Source of the DNA: Whitmania pigra
Taxonomy: Eukaryota > Annelida > Clitellata > Hirudinida > Haemopidae
NCBI GenBank assembly: GCA_021613335.1
Contig: JAJTWR010000090.1
Location: 1,171,001-1,235,000 of the forward strand
Direction of reading: 5' to 3'
DNA length: 64,000 nucleotides
Shown piece by piece: positions 1 through 16,468 of this stretch. The notes below the pieces were generated by a model. The model ran no database searches and was not told the DNA's origin. It saw nothing but the letters and a program-made list of their open reading frames with translations. How positions within the stretch are numbered: the stretch's first letter is position 1; every line of letters starts with the position of its first letter. Both the position numbers and the translations under genes were made by a program.

Positions 1-4308
<4,308 letters not shown>

Positions 4309-4600
4309 AGAGATGTGGGATGACTCGAGGCATGACGGGTTCTGTTCGCTATATTGGGTCATTCCAGGCTCCTCATCTTCGTCTTCTTCCTAATTTTGAA
4401 CTGATGCAAAAGAAAAAAAATGGACCATTTTTTTATAGCATTTTTTCAGTTTCCCACGTTTTGTTTTGTTTGTTTTTTTCTGTGATGCTGATATTTATAT
4501 TTAAATAATTATTCCATTTGACTATCATTCCATATAACAAGCAATTATCGATGATAACTCCTTTTTAGATATGACATCTTACAGACATCTTACATATTTG

Positions 4601-4772
4601 CAGGTTGGCCGAATGAGTTGCGTTCCTGCATTGGTTGCATTACGGTAACGGTCGTAACGTGTCGTGTTCGAAACCCAGCCTGTTCCACCATAAGTGCCCT
4701 TGGGGAAGGAACGTTGTATAATTGGTTACTAGAAGTTCCCCCGCCTTTATGCATGTGACGCTTTACAAATGA
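4601..4772 (+). mobile_element. tRNA-derived SINE copy 1
   Basis: Begins with an A-box-like TTGGCCGAATGAGTTGCG and carries a B-box-like GTGTTCGAAACCCAGCC about 60 bases later, the spacing of a tRNA promoter. A tail follows containing CCCTTGGGGAAGGAACG and a run resembling TATAATTGG. The same B-box plus CCTTGGGAAGG tail recurs at about 10.45, 31.55 and 45.8 kb, which is why this is called a dispersed SINE and not a tRNA gene. No cloverleaf anticodon arm could be drawn with confidence. Confidence 0.65.
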
Positions 4773-5566
4773 ACTGCGCACGCTTGTAATGATTTTTTAT
4801 CAGGTCACATTACTTTTGCTTTTTATTCAATTTTTCTGGTCGTATTTTTCTAGCTCATGCGTTATACGGCATGCCGGGAGCATCATTGTTTAGTTGAAAT
4901 ACATCAATTATTTTACCTCCAATTCCTTTCGTCGCTATTATCGATATTATTATTATTATTATTATTATATTATTATTATTATTATTATTATTATTTTCAT
5001 CTGACTAATTGACACGCGTGCGGTCTCAGCCGGAAGAAAGCCTGAATCATCTTTTTTTTAAAGCAATCAAGGAGCTAACAACTGTGACAGTATTAGTTAT
5101 CATTATTAGTTTACATTACATTGTTACAGTATTATTTATCACCCGTTTCACCTAAGCTCAGTTCGTCTCTTTATTCCAGTTTGTTTGCTTATTGTTTACT
5201 TATTGTTTCCAGAGGAGGTCAAGTAATCTCTGCCTGCTATGATATCACAGTGACATATTAAACCATGTTCTCTCTTGTCAACGTCTTGAACAATGTTCAA
5301 TAAACTTACTAATAAAGTGCCCGGATTTGTCAGTTCTTTCATGCAGTCCGAACGATCTAGTAACGAATTGGATGTTAGTTAATTAATAGTTAGTTAATTA
5401 GCACAACACGTGGCACACGAACCTCGATGGGCAGGTTTGACGCAAGACGAAGAGATCCTAGCCGTAAACCTAAACGCTGAAATAACATATGGGAAGCAGC
5501 TTCCTACTTTTTCCAAGCAATAACAGGTTAACTACGCCGGATAGGATAATAATAATAATAATAATA

Positions 5567-5601
<35 letters not shown>

Positions 5602-5696
5602 GTAATTAAATAGCGTTTGCCATTAATTTAATTGCAATAATTGTAACTATGTGATTGTTCTTAAAACTTGTCAATCGTGACACGAATAGAGGACTT

Positions 5697-5942
5697 TTAT
5701 GAATTTTTTGATGACTTTTTTCCACTGTCAAGCATCAACTGCTGATCCGCTGAACTGAAGATACACTTCTGGTCGGAGACATTCTGTCGGTAATATGTGA
5801 TAACCTTCTGAGCCATGATAACTTTTACCAATGAGACCAAAACCATCTCAAAGAAAGAAGATAGAAATGATGAGTCATGTGAATATTGTCGCCAAGCCAA
5901 ATAACCGTAAATAGATGGTAAGTGAGAACTTAAGAGAGTCAA
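5697..5942 (-). other. Unexplained open frame, possible 3' exon
   Basis: The last 50 or so codons of this minus-strand frame read MVLVSLVKVIMAQKV and then a hydrophilic Gln/Ser/Lys-rich end with a TAA stop. Its base use is less AT-biased than the surroundings. A possible acceptor AG lies just before the ATG at about 5850. I recognise no domain, and no convincing upstream exons could be linked. Weak Cys-rich frames exist around 6500-6800 on the same strand. It may be a chance ORF. Confidence 0.2.
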
Positions 5943-7004
5943 AGTTCTTCTGATTTCAGATGATGAGAATCAATAATTCCAATAATGATGATGATGATGA
6001 TAATAATAATTAAAATAATAATAGTTATAATGATTTCTGATTTAGCAGCAGATGATGTAATGATTACGAAGAGATCAAAGTACATCCTGTAAAGTAATTG
6101 AATGCTTCCTAATAAGAGTTTATCATTCATCATTCAACAAATCATCCTGTAGGTGATCTCAAGCAACTCTAAATGGACGTCTGATTAAATAGATTCAGTG
6201 CAAATCAAAGCAACTTTGGCAATGGTGACAAATTGCAGCGATGATGGTGAGATATTAAAACCAATTAATCAATTCTTAATCACATAAACAATTTGGAAGC
6301 TGAGTAAATGTAACAGCACCATTTCTTCTGATCATAATCACTGCCACTAGCTTTCACATCACATGATGTCCACATGATAATCAAAGCCTGAAAAACCATT
6401 ATCTGAAAAACCACAATAACACAACTAATTGAGATTGGGGCCATCAACATAAGTGGAAAATGGCTTATAATTGATTAGTGACGCATTATATCCTCGTTAC
6501 GACGCCATCCATTAATACTTGCACTGACAAGTAAATTGCAAGGAATACATTCACAGATCAAAAGTTTACCATCTACATCTACAGAGAGGCAAAGGGACCA
6601 ATTCAAAATAATGATGAATTACTTTTACCATACTTAACTGTACTCCCAAAAAGAATTTTTATACATAGCATGATGTCCGCATTTATGAAACAGAAGCAAA
6701 GACAAGGACATATTGCATAGTGGCAAATCTTGACAGAAACATCTGCCAAACATTCGTAACGATCACAAACCTCACCGCCATTCGAACCCCAATGATAAAA
6801 AAATAAAGTATATTTTGAAACGACAACAGTATGTCAGTAATTATCATAGGCTATTAGGAACGACACAGCACATACTCACACAACATAAGCAATCGTTCGC
6901 TAAAACTAAACCTGACCTTTTACGTCCAAACAAACTGATCACTGTTTACACGTAATGTAACATTAACATTAATCACAATAAGTCGATGCCATACGCTTTA
7001 CGAA

Positions 7005-7193
7005 GCAATTACACTGGAAATGATCCTATTGTGATGTAGGCCCCTAAGCAGCCAAGACAAAGAGGCAATTACACTGGAAATGATCCTATTGTGATGTAGG
7101 CCCCTAAGCAGCCAAGACAAAGAGGCAATTACACTGGAAATGATCCTATTGTGATGTAGGCCCCTAAGCAGCCAAGACAAAGAGGCAATTACA
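7005..7193. repeat. Perfect 60-bp tandem repeat, three copies
   Basis: Three consecutive, apparently identical 60-base units, each containing GTGATGTAGGCCCCTAAGCA. On the minus strand each unit contains a pyrimidine-rich tract ending in an AG that resembles a splice acceptor. The 60-bp period keeps one minus frame open as a 20-residue repeat, but no gene could be assigned. Confidence 0.95.
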
Positions 7194-7419
7194 CACTCTT
7201 CAGAAGAAAACACCACCACGATAGACTATGTGTATTGATCGGAAGTCCCGATATGATTTGTAAACCTTGATATTGTAATAATGTAATATAATATAATATT
7301 GTAAATCTTAAACCGAGCAGAACTTCAAGAACAAATAGAGGAAGTCGGAGTTTGGACCTCGAACGTTCAAACACTTCGAAAAGCATGGAGAAGTGATTGA
7401 CAAATTCTAAAACAAATTA

Positions 7420-7425
7420 TTTATT
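7420..7425 (-). terminator. Candidate AATAAA poly(A) signal of LAMP gene
   Basis: AATAAA on the minus strand, about 205 bases past the LAMP stop codon. It is the first canonical hexamer found downstream. Confidence 0.45.
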
Positions 7426-7629
7426 ATTGAACCATAATTACAACGAATCGACCGACAGAACGCCAGCTCGATCGAAGGCAATTGCCACGGTTACTGATCG
7501 CGAACAACAAACCAGGATGTCGAAATATAAAAATAATAATAATAATAATTACAATCACCGCATCAGTAATACCTCTTAATCGTAATGATAATAATAACAT
7601 TCAGAATTAATCGGCCTTTGGTCCTTCGT

Positions 7630-9641
7630 CTAGACAGACTCGTAGCCCCTCCTACTCTTGTGGCGTCCAATCAGATAGGCCACGAGAACGATCACTATCA
7701 AGACTGCCAGGGCAATGCCGACGGCTATGGGCACCAAATTGCTCATCGTGTCTTCATGGCATCTGACACCTGTTGAGGAGATTAACTAATTAGTAATTAA
7801 TTCATTACTTAATTTATTTCTAAACAAACAATCAAAGAGATAAGTATCACAGCTAATGGATTATGATTCATTCAGCTTTTGATCATCACCATGTTAACGT
7901 AGTCGAATGAATTTTCAGAATGACAACCTCGATGCATTCATCGACCAATCAAATCACTCGATCGCTGTAACGAACCAGCCAACCCAACCAGGTCAACGAG
8001 GTCGAACACAAAAGCATGACAAACAACTCGCGACTCGAATTTCACGAGAACAAGGAACGATCTCGAAATCAACTCACGGATGGTGCTGAAGAAAGTCTCG
8101 TTGATGCTCACGAAAGCCTCGTACTGCTCGTTTGCGAGAATCAAGGCTTGAAGACCAGACTCTTCCACAACCTCTGGCTCCAGAGTCTTCTGGGTGAGGC
8201 AGATGTAACTCGAGAGCTCGGGTACGACTTGATCTGTCACTTTCACGGTCGCCACTGTTGCGAAATGCGAAGGAAAATTATTTATTCAAACTCTGCAATT
8301 GTTCAAACTCGTACCCCTATCTTCGATTAACTGCACATAACAGTTTAATAATTGTCTGAGAAATTATGAACATTCATGTGACCCGTAGTTTTCGTTTCGA
8401 ACATAATTTTTAAAAAATATATAAAAAATTATTACTTTTATAAGTCTTTTTAAGTAAAAAAACCATCTCTCAATTATCAACAGCCAAGAAATAAACAGCA
8501 GCGGGCAAATTTAACCTTTTGTATCCATGGTCTGGGCATCAGGGAAGGGGAGGCTGCCACTTTGGATCTTGTACTGTAGCTTGAAGTGCTCGAGGCGGTA
8601 ATTGTTGGCAGACGAGTTCTTGACGAAAGACAGCGACAGAGTCCAGTCGTCGAAGAAAGTCAAGTTCATCGTCTGGTTGGCAGACGACTCGTCGCACGAT
8701 CCCGAAACCTTCGTTCCTTTGGCCTCAGAGGGTAGGAAGAAGCTGCCAGTGATGTTCTTGCTCTATAAAGCATTTGTGGACAAAAGAGAAGCATGCATTA
8801 TTAGTATTAATATTAGTATTAATATACATTTGCCAAGAAAGTAACAAAAAAGAAGTGAAAACATTCATTGAAGACTTCAGAAAAGATGTTCAGGTAACAT
8901 TATCAAGGTAACGTGATGATCTTAATGGTGATAAAAATCTTATGCAAACTAAAATTTCATTTAATTGGAAAAGTAAGAGCAAGTGTCAACATAATTGAGG
9001 CTTTCAGACTTACAGGATCATCTGCCTTCTTGTATGCAAATTTGAATTTCATCAATGCCTTGAAAAGAATACAGATCTTGCCCTTGGAGTCAGTCACATT
9101 AAACACATTTGTTTCCCCTTTGTCGTCTGGTTTGTAAGGAGCAGTGGTTGGTGAAACAGCAGCTGGAGTCGTTTCAATTGAAGAAACGATAATTTCAGTT
9201 GAAGAAAGCATGGTTTCTGTCGTCGCAGTCGGAGAACTGAGCAACGTCGTAGCAGAACTTTCAGTTGTAGATGAAACATCATAAGGTGCTTCAGAGTTGC
9301 TGCTGCCTGCTGACTGGACCAAGGCAGTTAGGCCTCCTAAGGAAATGTTGGTTAATTAAGTTAAATTTAGATTTAGTAAAGAATAACTAGAGAGCATGCA
9401 GGCATGCAGGAGGTAAAAGTAATTTTTAGCATCTTAATTTGACGTTTCCAAATGCCTTCAGAAAAACATTTCAAACCGCAATTTGTCTAATACCATTAGC
9501 CTTCACCAGCTGGACATTGTACAAAATGATAGTTTTACTTTACAAAATGCGAAAGCCTCGAAAACATGTAATTGCGAACACTTCACATGACAACGCCTAA
9601 AACTCACCAATAAAGAGAAAAATGAAGAACGTAGCTTTCAT
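7630..9641 (-). CDS. LAMP: Lysosome-associated membrane glycoprotein (LAMP family)
   Basis: Exons 5' to 3': 9608-9641, 9014-9336, 8516-8762, 8078-8254, 7630-7769, encoding 306 residues. The order is a signal peptide (MKATFFIFLFIG), then a Ser/Thr-rich presumably O-glycosylated stretch of about 60 residues, then a single LAMP luminal domain, then a membrane helix (LVPIAVGIALAVLIVIVLVA) and a short tail ending RHKSRRGYESV. Four luminal cysteines (KICIL, GSCDE, YICLT, RCHED) match the two disulfides expected of one LAMP domain, and NIT, NQT, NLT, NSS and NET sequons are present. The terminal GYESV fits the GYxx-hydrophobic lysosome-sorting motif of the family. LAMPs are abundant glycoproteins of the lysosomal limiting membrane. 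With one luminal domain the protein is shorter than vertebrate LAMP1/2, which have two, and is like invertebrate LAMPs. All splice junctions are GT-AG and in phase. Confidence 0.92.
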
Positions 9642-10429
9642 ATTTGAACTAATGCTGGATTTAAACAGCGCAAATAGTTTTTAAGCAGCAATGAAATGAT
9701 AACGCACTCCCACCGGATTGTTCGGTCACAAGATAGCTATTAGTAGCTTTCAGTGGCTCCCGTGATGATGGCAGGTTTTTTTCATTTTACAATAGAATTT
9801 AGTAAATATATTTTTAAATGTAGCAATTATATTTTATACATTTAACAGTTTAATTATTTGCTAATAAAATTATTAAAAATTTGTGCCAGTCAGTTGACCT
9901 CTTTAGCGATTTCCGTCAAAACTGAAACCTTCCTATGCTCCTCCAAGTTATAATGATAATAATACATGAAATTCGTGAGTTTTCTTGAATCACCCTCATA
10001 TATTTGATAAAAAATTTTTAATATTGAGACAGCAGACACTTTTTTAAAATATTACTTAAGACCATCAACCAACTATTTTAAAACTGTCAGCAACTCGTCT
10101 TAATGAACTTACATGTCTGCGCCTTCTGACTGATTATTACTGCAAAACACTGACATCTGCATGGAATGAACTTTATTAATATTAAAGACTAAAACAAGTA
10201 AACAAACCCAAAAACAAAAGCAATTTATATAAAGTGCGCCGTAATGAAGTTTTCAGTCAGACATTAAGAGCACATGTGTCATTGAATAGATGGAAATACA
10301 AAGTCCCCGAAAAATTATGGCGATGTCAAAGAATTTGATAAATTTATCAGTGATTTTAGAGCAGTTTGGCAGTAAGTTGTTCTTTCCTCCCAATCACCAA
10401 ATGTGAAATGGATGCCAATAGTGTGAATT

Positions 10430-10560
10430 GTAATTGTAACTTCATTTATATAGCGCCATATGCATAGCGTCAGAGGCGCTTCTTGTAGCAATTTATATAG
10501 CGCTCCTTCCCAAGGGCGCTGGCGGCAGTGCAGGCTGGGTTTCGAACACGACTAGAGTTG
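10430..10560 (-). mobile_element. tRNA-derived SINE copy 2
   Basis: Reverse-strand match to the family: GGCTGGGTTTCGAACACGA is the reversed B-box block and TATAGCGCTCCTTCCCAAGG the reversed tail. A second TATAGCGCC block about 50 bases further left suggests a duplicated or nested tail. Confidence 0.6.
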
Positions 10561-10736
10561 TAAAAAAACATGTTTTTTTTGGTCCGAGTTTTTTTGTGTT
10601 TTTTATGAGTTTTTTGTGGTTTTTTTGTTTTTTTTAAATTTATCGATAAAATGATAATTCATGATTGGACAAACAGATTTATTGAAATTTCAATAAGACA
10701 AACAATAAAAAATAAGAATAGCAGTGCTAATTTAAA

Positions 10737-11316
10737 TCAGTTTTGATCCATTTCATCAATTTCACTGTCTTCATCCTTCTCAGATTCTTCGTCTTCTGCT
10801 TCAGAGTTGTGATTACTTTCTGAAGTACTGCAAGCCATAAGCTTTAAGTTTTGGGAAATAAAAACTAGTTTTCCAGCTCTGTTTGTGGTGAAGCGGTTCC
10901 GTTTATCATTCTGGATAAATGAATAGGCACTGAAACTTCTTTCAATTACAGCGGTTGTTGCAGGCAATGACAAAATCTTAGAAGCTACTTTAGCAAGAGG
11001 TCGTGATGAACATATATCTTTCCACCAAGCTTCTTAATGATATTACATTGGAGCCCCATCTAGTTTTCACAGGCAGTTTCAATGATGTAAAAGTATTTTG
11101 TGGAAGGACTTTGGACTTCAACAATGCTGTCAATCGATTGCTTCTTTTGAACTCCTTTATTACACTTATTGAACTTGATATTACCTGGTTTATAGGTGTC
11201 ATCTTGGCAATATCATTCATCAAGAGGTTAAGTCCGTGAGCACAACCATAGCAATAAATGTGAGGATATTTCTGTTCAATGATTGCCCCCACTGAAGTTG
11301 ATTTTTGTAAAGACAA
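10737..11316 (-). pseudogene. hAT-family transposase fragment
   Basis: Two minus-strand frames. 11316-10990 carries a central piece with CYGCAHGLNLLMNDIA and TRWGSNV, typical of the region ahead of the hAT insertion domain. 10973-10737 carries the C-terminal dimerisation block with SLPATTAVIERSFSAYSFIQ and RAGKLVFISQNLKL, followed by an acidic tail. They sit in different frames with only about 40 bases between them, so several hundred residues normally separating these blocks are missing and the frame is broken. No BED zinc finger, terminal inverted repeat or target duplication was found. hAT elements are cut-and-paste DNA transposons; this copy cannot encode an active enzyme. Confidence 0.8.
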
Positions 11317-11943
11317 AAGATGCTGAATATTACGTAATAACTTTACAAAAATTAATTAATAATTTCCTGCACGATAAATAATTACAAAATTAGTAATAAA
11401 CAATAAAACATTTTTTAATTAATTAATTTTTTTAACTTAACTTAATTTTTTTTAATTAACATTAATTTGTTTTTGTTTTTTTTTTTTTTTTTTTGTTTTT
11501 TTTGCGTTTAAATATTTCAAAAAAAACAAAACATTTTGAAATAAAACAATTGAAATATTTCACGCTCACAACACTAAACACGACACATTACGACTGTTGT
11601 CATTACCTCCCTATGCAGGCACGTAACCCATCCGGCTATCCTGCACGCAAGGTAGCACTAATGATGGCAAGTATGAAGCCCAACTCCGTTACAATAAAAT
11701 ACTTTTTCTGAGGTTCTATTCAGAATACTTCACACTAAATTTTGTCATTGACTTGAAGTCAAAAGCTATAATATAAAGGAGTATTTGTTATTTATTATAT
11801 ATAACCTTATACATTCTCGTTTATAAGCAATCTGTACTTTTATCAGTTTTACACAAATATTTTTTGTTTACAATCTGTAATATTTCGGAGACGCATGTAG
11901 CAACTTTGCAATAAAAAAATGCTTGATAATAAAATAAATTGAT

Positions 11944-12000
11944 TCAGGCAACACCTGGGGCCTCGTAGTAACAGGTAGCTTTTTTGCGTTTGGAGAAGAC
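11944..12000 (-). other. Possible orphan terminal coding exon
   Basis: A TTGTAG acceptor on the minus strand is followed by 18 codons, VFSKRKKATCYYEAPGVA, and TGA. The composition is much less AT-rich than the flanks, and the basic-then-Tyr pattern resembles the cytosolic tail of a small membrane protein. It lies downstream of the claudin-like gene A, whose own last exon already ends in a stop. An alternative last exon of that gene is conceivable, but no donor of matching phase was found. Confidence 0.3.
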
Positions 12001-12520
12001 CTACAATGAAATCATGAATTGATGGTTATGAATTGATTGTATCTGTGGTTGAAGCAAATAGGCTGGCATGTCGATTGACAAGTGAAAATATTATAACATT
12101 TTTTAACTCTACCAGTGTAGAGTTTAACTCTACTTTATCATTTATTTAGCTAGATTTTGGATAAATTCTAAAGCCTAATCCTTCGAGACTAACGAACTTT
12201 CATTTTTGGTTTAAATACGTAATAATGGAATCTGATAGCTATTGCTTATAGTAAAGTTATTGCCTCTAGTAAAGTTTGTTGATAACTATTTTTAAAAAGT
12301 GATTCTCCAAAGAGGTGCTAAAATTATGTAATGTCTTAATTTATGAGTTTGTATTAAAAGCTTAATTATGTTGTTTCACTAGAGGTAAACAATAATTACT
12401 AATCCTTTAGTTTTATTTATTTATTTTTTCCTTTTTTTTTATCGTATGAGCGATTTCATATATTTCAGTAACATTATTTTATTAATATTTGAAGCAACTA
12501 GCTGAAAGGCACGGAGTGAG

Positions 12521-12526
12521 TTTATT
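12521..12526 (-). terminator. Candidate poly(A) signal of four-span gene A
   Basis: Minus-strand AATAAA about 140 bases beyond the stop codon of the gene ending at 12663. Confidence 0.4.
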
Positions 12527-12662
12527 ATAAAACTGTAACAATACAGAGTCCTTCAATAGAAAATATCAAAAATTCATGAAATTAAAACTATACAAATTTT
12601 ATAATTATAAAATAACTATAAATATTAAATGGATATAAAATTTTCAAATAACTTTTAAATTG

Positions 12663-13973
12663 TCAGATATCTTCGTCTGGACGATTGGGTGGCATCTTGG
12701 AATAAAAGTAATTCCTTCTCCCGCCAATAAAATATAAAATGGATGCCAAACATATGAAGACGGTGCTCAGAAATGCCAGAAGCAAAGCCCAACCCAACCT
12801 GTTTTTCTCCTCATTCGCGACGAAAGATATCATTGTGATTGAAAATAGAAGAACTGTGAATTTAAAAATCAATTTGATCACTTCACCAACAAAAAAATTA
12901 AGTTACCTAACACATTTATTAAAAAATTTAATTTAATTCCTATCATTAAAAGTTTAATATAAAACAATTTCATTTAAAATAATTCACACCATTCAAAGTT
13001 GTATATTATTCAGATAATTTCTATAACATTAACTTCTCAAACAAACCCGATAACAGTCCCATAGACCCAGAGGCATAGCAAAATCTGAAACTCGAAGATT
13101 TAAGATAGCAGACCTGGACGGACGATACAATGGCATTTGCCAAGCACACCATCAATCCCAGTCCGTACATCCAGGTGGGTACTCCATAATATTCTTTAAT
13201 GATAATTACGAATGCAGTTAATATAAATTAAGTTTATAAATAAACTAAATTAAGACTAAGGTAAAACTTAAGTTTGTTAAGTAAATCAATGAAAAATTAA
13301 AATATTTAAATTTAATGTTCTATTCTTCCATCCGATAGTAATAATTCAACAAAAATCCCGTGCAATAACTTAATTAGGACAAAAAAGAAAAAATATATTT
13401 ATTGTATATACATTTGTTGGAATATACATTTATTGCACACATATTTGTTGGAATATATATTAATTGTACATATATTTGTTGGAATAAATAGTTGTTCAGA
13501 AAAATAAAATAAATACCTGTAGCCCACTCCATCTTGGGACGGATGACATTAACAATCCTGAGAAAGCCTAAACATTTTTATCAGGAATTAAAAATTAATA
13601 TAAGAAAAACTTTTAATGTGAAGAGTTCGATTCTTGAAGCAAAGAATTAGAAAAACACAATATTATTACAAATTAATTAAAATAAATAATAGAAATCTGT
13701 TTTATTAATTCCTATTAAAATCTAATTACTTATTAAGTTTTATTAAGACAAAAATATCTCACTTTTTATTCTTCGCGGCTTTATTATCTGAGGATGATAG
13801 TCTTCGACCAGCGTGAAAACGCCTAAATAATTTCCATCTCCTAAATCCGTCCAAAATGGAAGGAAACCCGCAGATAAGCATCCAAACATGCCGCACAGCA
13901 AAGAAACGTAAGCAGAAAAAACAATACGCTCTTTATAAGCCTCCATAGAACTGTAAAGTCTTTGCATCATCAT
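12663..13973 (-). CDS. PMP22/claudin-like four-span membrane protein A
   Basis: Exons 13763-13973, 13517-13567, 13047-13193 and 12663-12853 give 199 residues. Four hydrophobic segments: TM1 (FSAYVSLLCGMFGCLSAGF), TM2 (WMYGLGLMVCLANAIVSSVQ), TM3 starting at YASGSMGLLSG, and TM4 (WALLLAFLSTVFICLASIL). The first extracellular loop follows the superfamily plan of a Trp just after TM1 (PFWTD) and a later G-V-F-T, but the usual paired loop cysteines are absent. The cytosolic tail ends NRPDEDI. All introns are phase 1, and the last one interrupts GLLSG exactly as in the two paralogues upstream. An extra intron splits the first loop. The family includes claudins, PMP22/EMP and calcium-channel gamma subunits; the exact role cannot be read. 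Start chosen at the first ATG; a later Met (MEAYKER) is possible. Confidence 0.7.
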
Positions 13974-14208
13974 TTAGCGAGCGAGAATAAAATTCTATAT
14001 AATTCTAAATATGTCTTATTCTTGAGTTGAAATATTTTCTCTTTCTTTGGGGTCGAGATACTTATATCGCATTTGCGTTAGTCCAATATGGCACACAGTT
14101 GACTCAGAGCTGTGGCCTAGGCTAGCTACCAAACGACAGATGACAGTGAACGTTCATCGACTTCTTGATATTTACGACATTAAAATAGTTGAGAGAATTG
14201 AACGAAAC

Positions 14209-14488
14209 AAACCTTGTCGACAAACTCTTTAAAAGCTCAAAACGGATGAAATTTCATTGAAATCCTTAGAATCCCTTATAAACTTTGAATAGTTTTTGTT
14301 TTGCATCGCTTGCTGGCGCCGACCGATGCATAAGATTGTCCAATTAAACAATATTCAAAAGAATAGGTCCGCTTGGTGAATTGAGCTGCATTTTTTGGTA
14401 TTTTTTGGGCCATCAAATCAAATAAACAACCCTTGTTGACAAATTCTTTAAAAGGCCAAAACAAGAGATGAAAATTTACTGAAATCCC
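14209..14488. repeat. Degenerate direct repeat of about 60 bp
   Basis: 14209-14266 and 14428-14488 share the series CCTTG-GACAAA-TCTTTAAAAG-CAAAAC-GATGAAA-TGAAATCC with scattered mismatches. A related piece containing TTTTGCATCGCT follows the first copy (near 14300) and recurs near 15040. Confidence 0.7.
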
Positions 14489-14587
14489 ATCATATGGAAA
14501 ACGTACTGAAAACAAGAAATGTTCGAACAAAGGTTTTGTGTTTGTGGAGCGAAATAATATCGTCACAATTGATATTATCGTATCTCC

Positions 14588-14590
<3 letters not shown>

Positions 14591-14672
<82 letters not shown>

Positions 14673-14771
14673 TATTATTATTATCATCATAATTATTATT
14701 ATTATTATCATCATCATCATCATTATTATTATTATTATTATATTATTATTATTATCATCATCATCATCATT
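14591..14771. repeat. (ATT)n/(ATC)n microsatellite
   Basis: Trinucleotide array mostly ATT, with two short ATC blocks near its right end. Confidence 0.9.
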
Positions 14772-15117
14772 TTTTCTTTGTTCCACTAGATTCATTTTTT
14801 TTATCGTCGTTTTGTAAACATTTAATTTGTACTTTTTCAAATCTCTTTCAGAAACATCCCTGACTGGAATAGACCTTTTTTTCTCGTTTCCAGAACGCGG
14901 GACACTCGGAACAGGTTGCATGTGTGGCATGTTCTTTTCTTTGGGTTGCGTCAGAACACCTCGCCGATTCATTACGTAATCAACTGACTCTGGGTACTAA
15001 GTAGTTTACTCTGCTGATTTTGAATCGTTTTTGTGTTTTGCATCGCTAGGTGGCACTGGGCCGAGCTTAAGAAACGTCATAATTGATAAAAACTATTTCT
15101 TAACAATTTATTAAACA

Positions 15118-16240
15118 TTTGTCACTGTGTCTCTTGAATTAGTTAATCTTATTATTCATACTAGTTTATTAATTAATCTAATTATCTAATTGCTAGTTCT
15201 GATATATGACACCTCTGATTGACGCAGTAGATTAAGTGATGTTCAAACATGTGTGGCTGATTTAAGATTTAAAAAAAAAATGATCATCTATTACAACCCC
15301 AAGAAAATAAGATGCAACACGAGTTAAAAGAGTACCAGCAATAGATATAGAAAGAAATCATGGAAACATGGCTTTTTCCTAAAACACCATATAAACTGAT
15401 TTTTACATTAAAAGATAAAATGTTTGCATTACACCAGACAGCCACTTTTTCATGTGAGCTGTTCATAATATCATGCAAAGTTACAATATATTTTTTTTCT
15501 TTCTGTTTTGATAGGTCGGATGCTGAATTAGTCGGCGAGACAAAGCTAATTGGTTCAACCTCAATAGTTTTAGTTTGTTTAATTTATTATTTAAAGCATT
15601 TATTGTTATTAAGAATTAAAAAAACTACTTGTGGTAGCACCAGCTGCCCAGAGCTACTTTTTAAACTATGGTGCCTCGGATGGTCCTGGCTTTTCCGGCA
15701 CGTTGACCCGATATTGCAGTGTAATGACAGCACATTCATGCTGTCACGTGACGGATGATGTATAACCTTTTCAAATTTGAATCTCGTTCTTAAGTACAAA
15801 TCATCCTAGTTACGTAACGGACTTTAATCAAATAAATAAATAAATAATTAATTAAATAAGAATCTCGTTCTTTTTTAACTTTGTTTTGCGAGCTCGCGAC
15901 TCGGGTGCCGGCCCGGCTATCAATAACACCTTATTCTTAACCTTTTCTCAATAATCATTAAATTATAATAAAATAGATTAACAAAATGTGTCGATTTGAT
16001 TCATAAATAAAGAGAGCATCAGCAGTAAGGAACGAAACTACAGCAGTATAACCAGGAACGGCTGTGAAATTGAGCCACTGAGCTATAAAAAAAAAAGCTA
16101 TTTATTATCAATGTATTCAGAATTTGTACCTGTGTTTCTTAAATTGGTTAGTCTTATCATTTATATTATATATTTATTAATCAAATTATCGAACTGCTAG
16201 TTCTGATATATGACACCTCTGATTTGAGTCTATTAAATGA
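15118..16240. repeat. Pair of diverged dispersed repeats about 1 kb apart
   Basis: 15118-15235 and 16127-16240 both run from CTGTGT-TCTT-AATT through a TTATTAAT stretch to the shared block GCTAGTTCTGATATATGACA and CCTCTGATT. They are clearly homologous with small indels. They look like two copies of an unidentified interspersed element; neither has a coding frame. Confidence 0.7.
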
Positions 16241-16468
16241 TATTTAAACTCCAATGAGAGATGTCAGATGAAGCAATGATGTCTTACTTTTTGGCCGGAG
16301 CTGCGGGCCCTGAAATAGGGTTCCATCCTGGCCGGCTTTCTGCTTCGGCTACGGTCAGGTGCTGGATTGTTTGGTCGTGCTGGTGTGGCGATTTATTCGG
16401 CTTAAACTGAGCTTAATCTGCCGTCTATGCAGCTGCCAAGTTTGAGATGAAAAAGCGCAAACATTACC

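Larger units (their letters stand above)
4309..7629. other. Intergenic region between receptor and LAMP genes
   Basis: Apart from the SINE copy (4601-4772), short ATT/AAT arrays (about 4945-4996 and 5550-5600), the 60-bp triplication at 7005-7193 and an unexplained minus-strand frame (5697-5942), I see nothing gene-like. AATAAA hexamers near 5299-5315 (+) could serve the receptor gene but lie about 1 kb past its stop codon. Confidence 0.5.

Noticed and set aside
4601..4772. Functional tRNA gene
   Set aside because: A- and B-boxes are present, but no acceptor stem or anticodon arm could be paired, and the sequence recurs with a shared non-tRNA tail.
7055..7193. CRISPR-like array
   Set aside because: The 60-bp repeats are directly head to tail with no spacers, in a eukaryotic context.
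8016..8844. Plus-strand open frames of 80-104 codons
   Set aside because: Antisense of LAMP exons 3 and 4.
15360..15758. 132-codon plus-strand frame
   Set aside because: No recognisable domain, AT-biased composition and no splice context; treated as chance.
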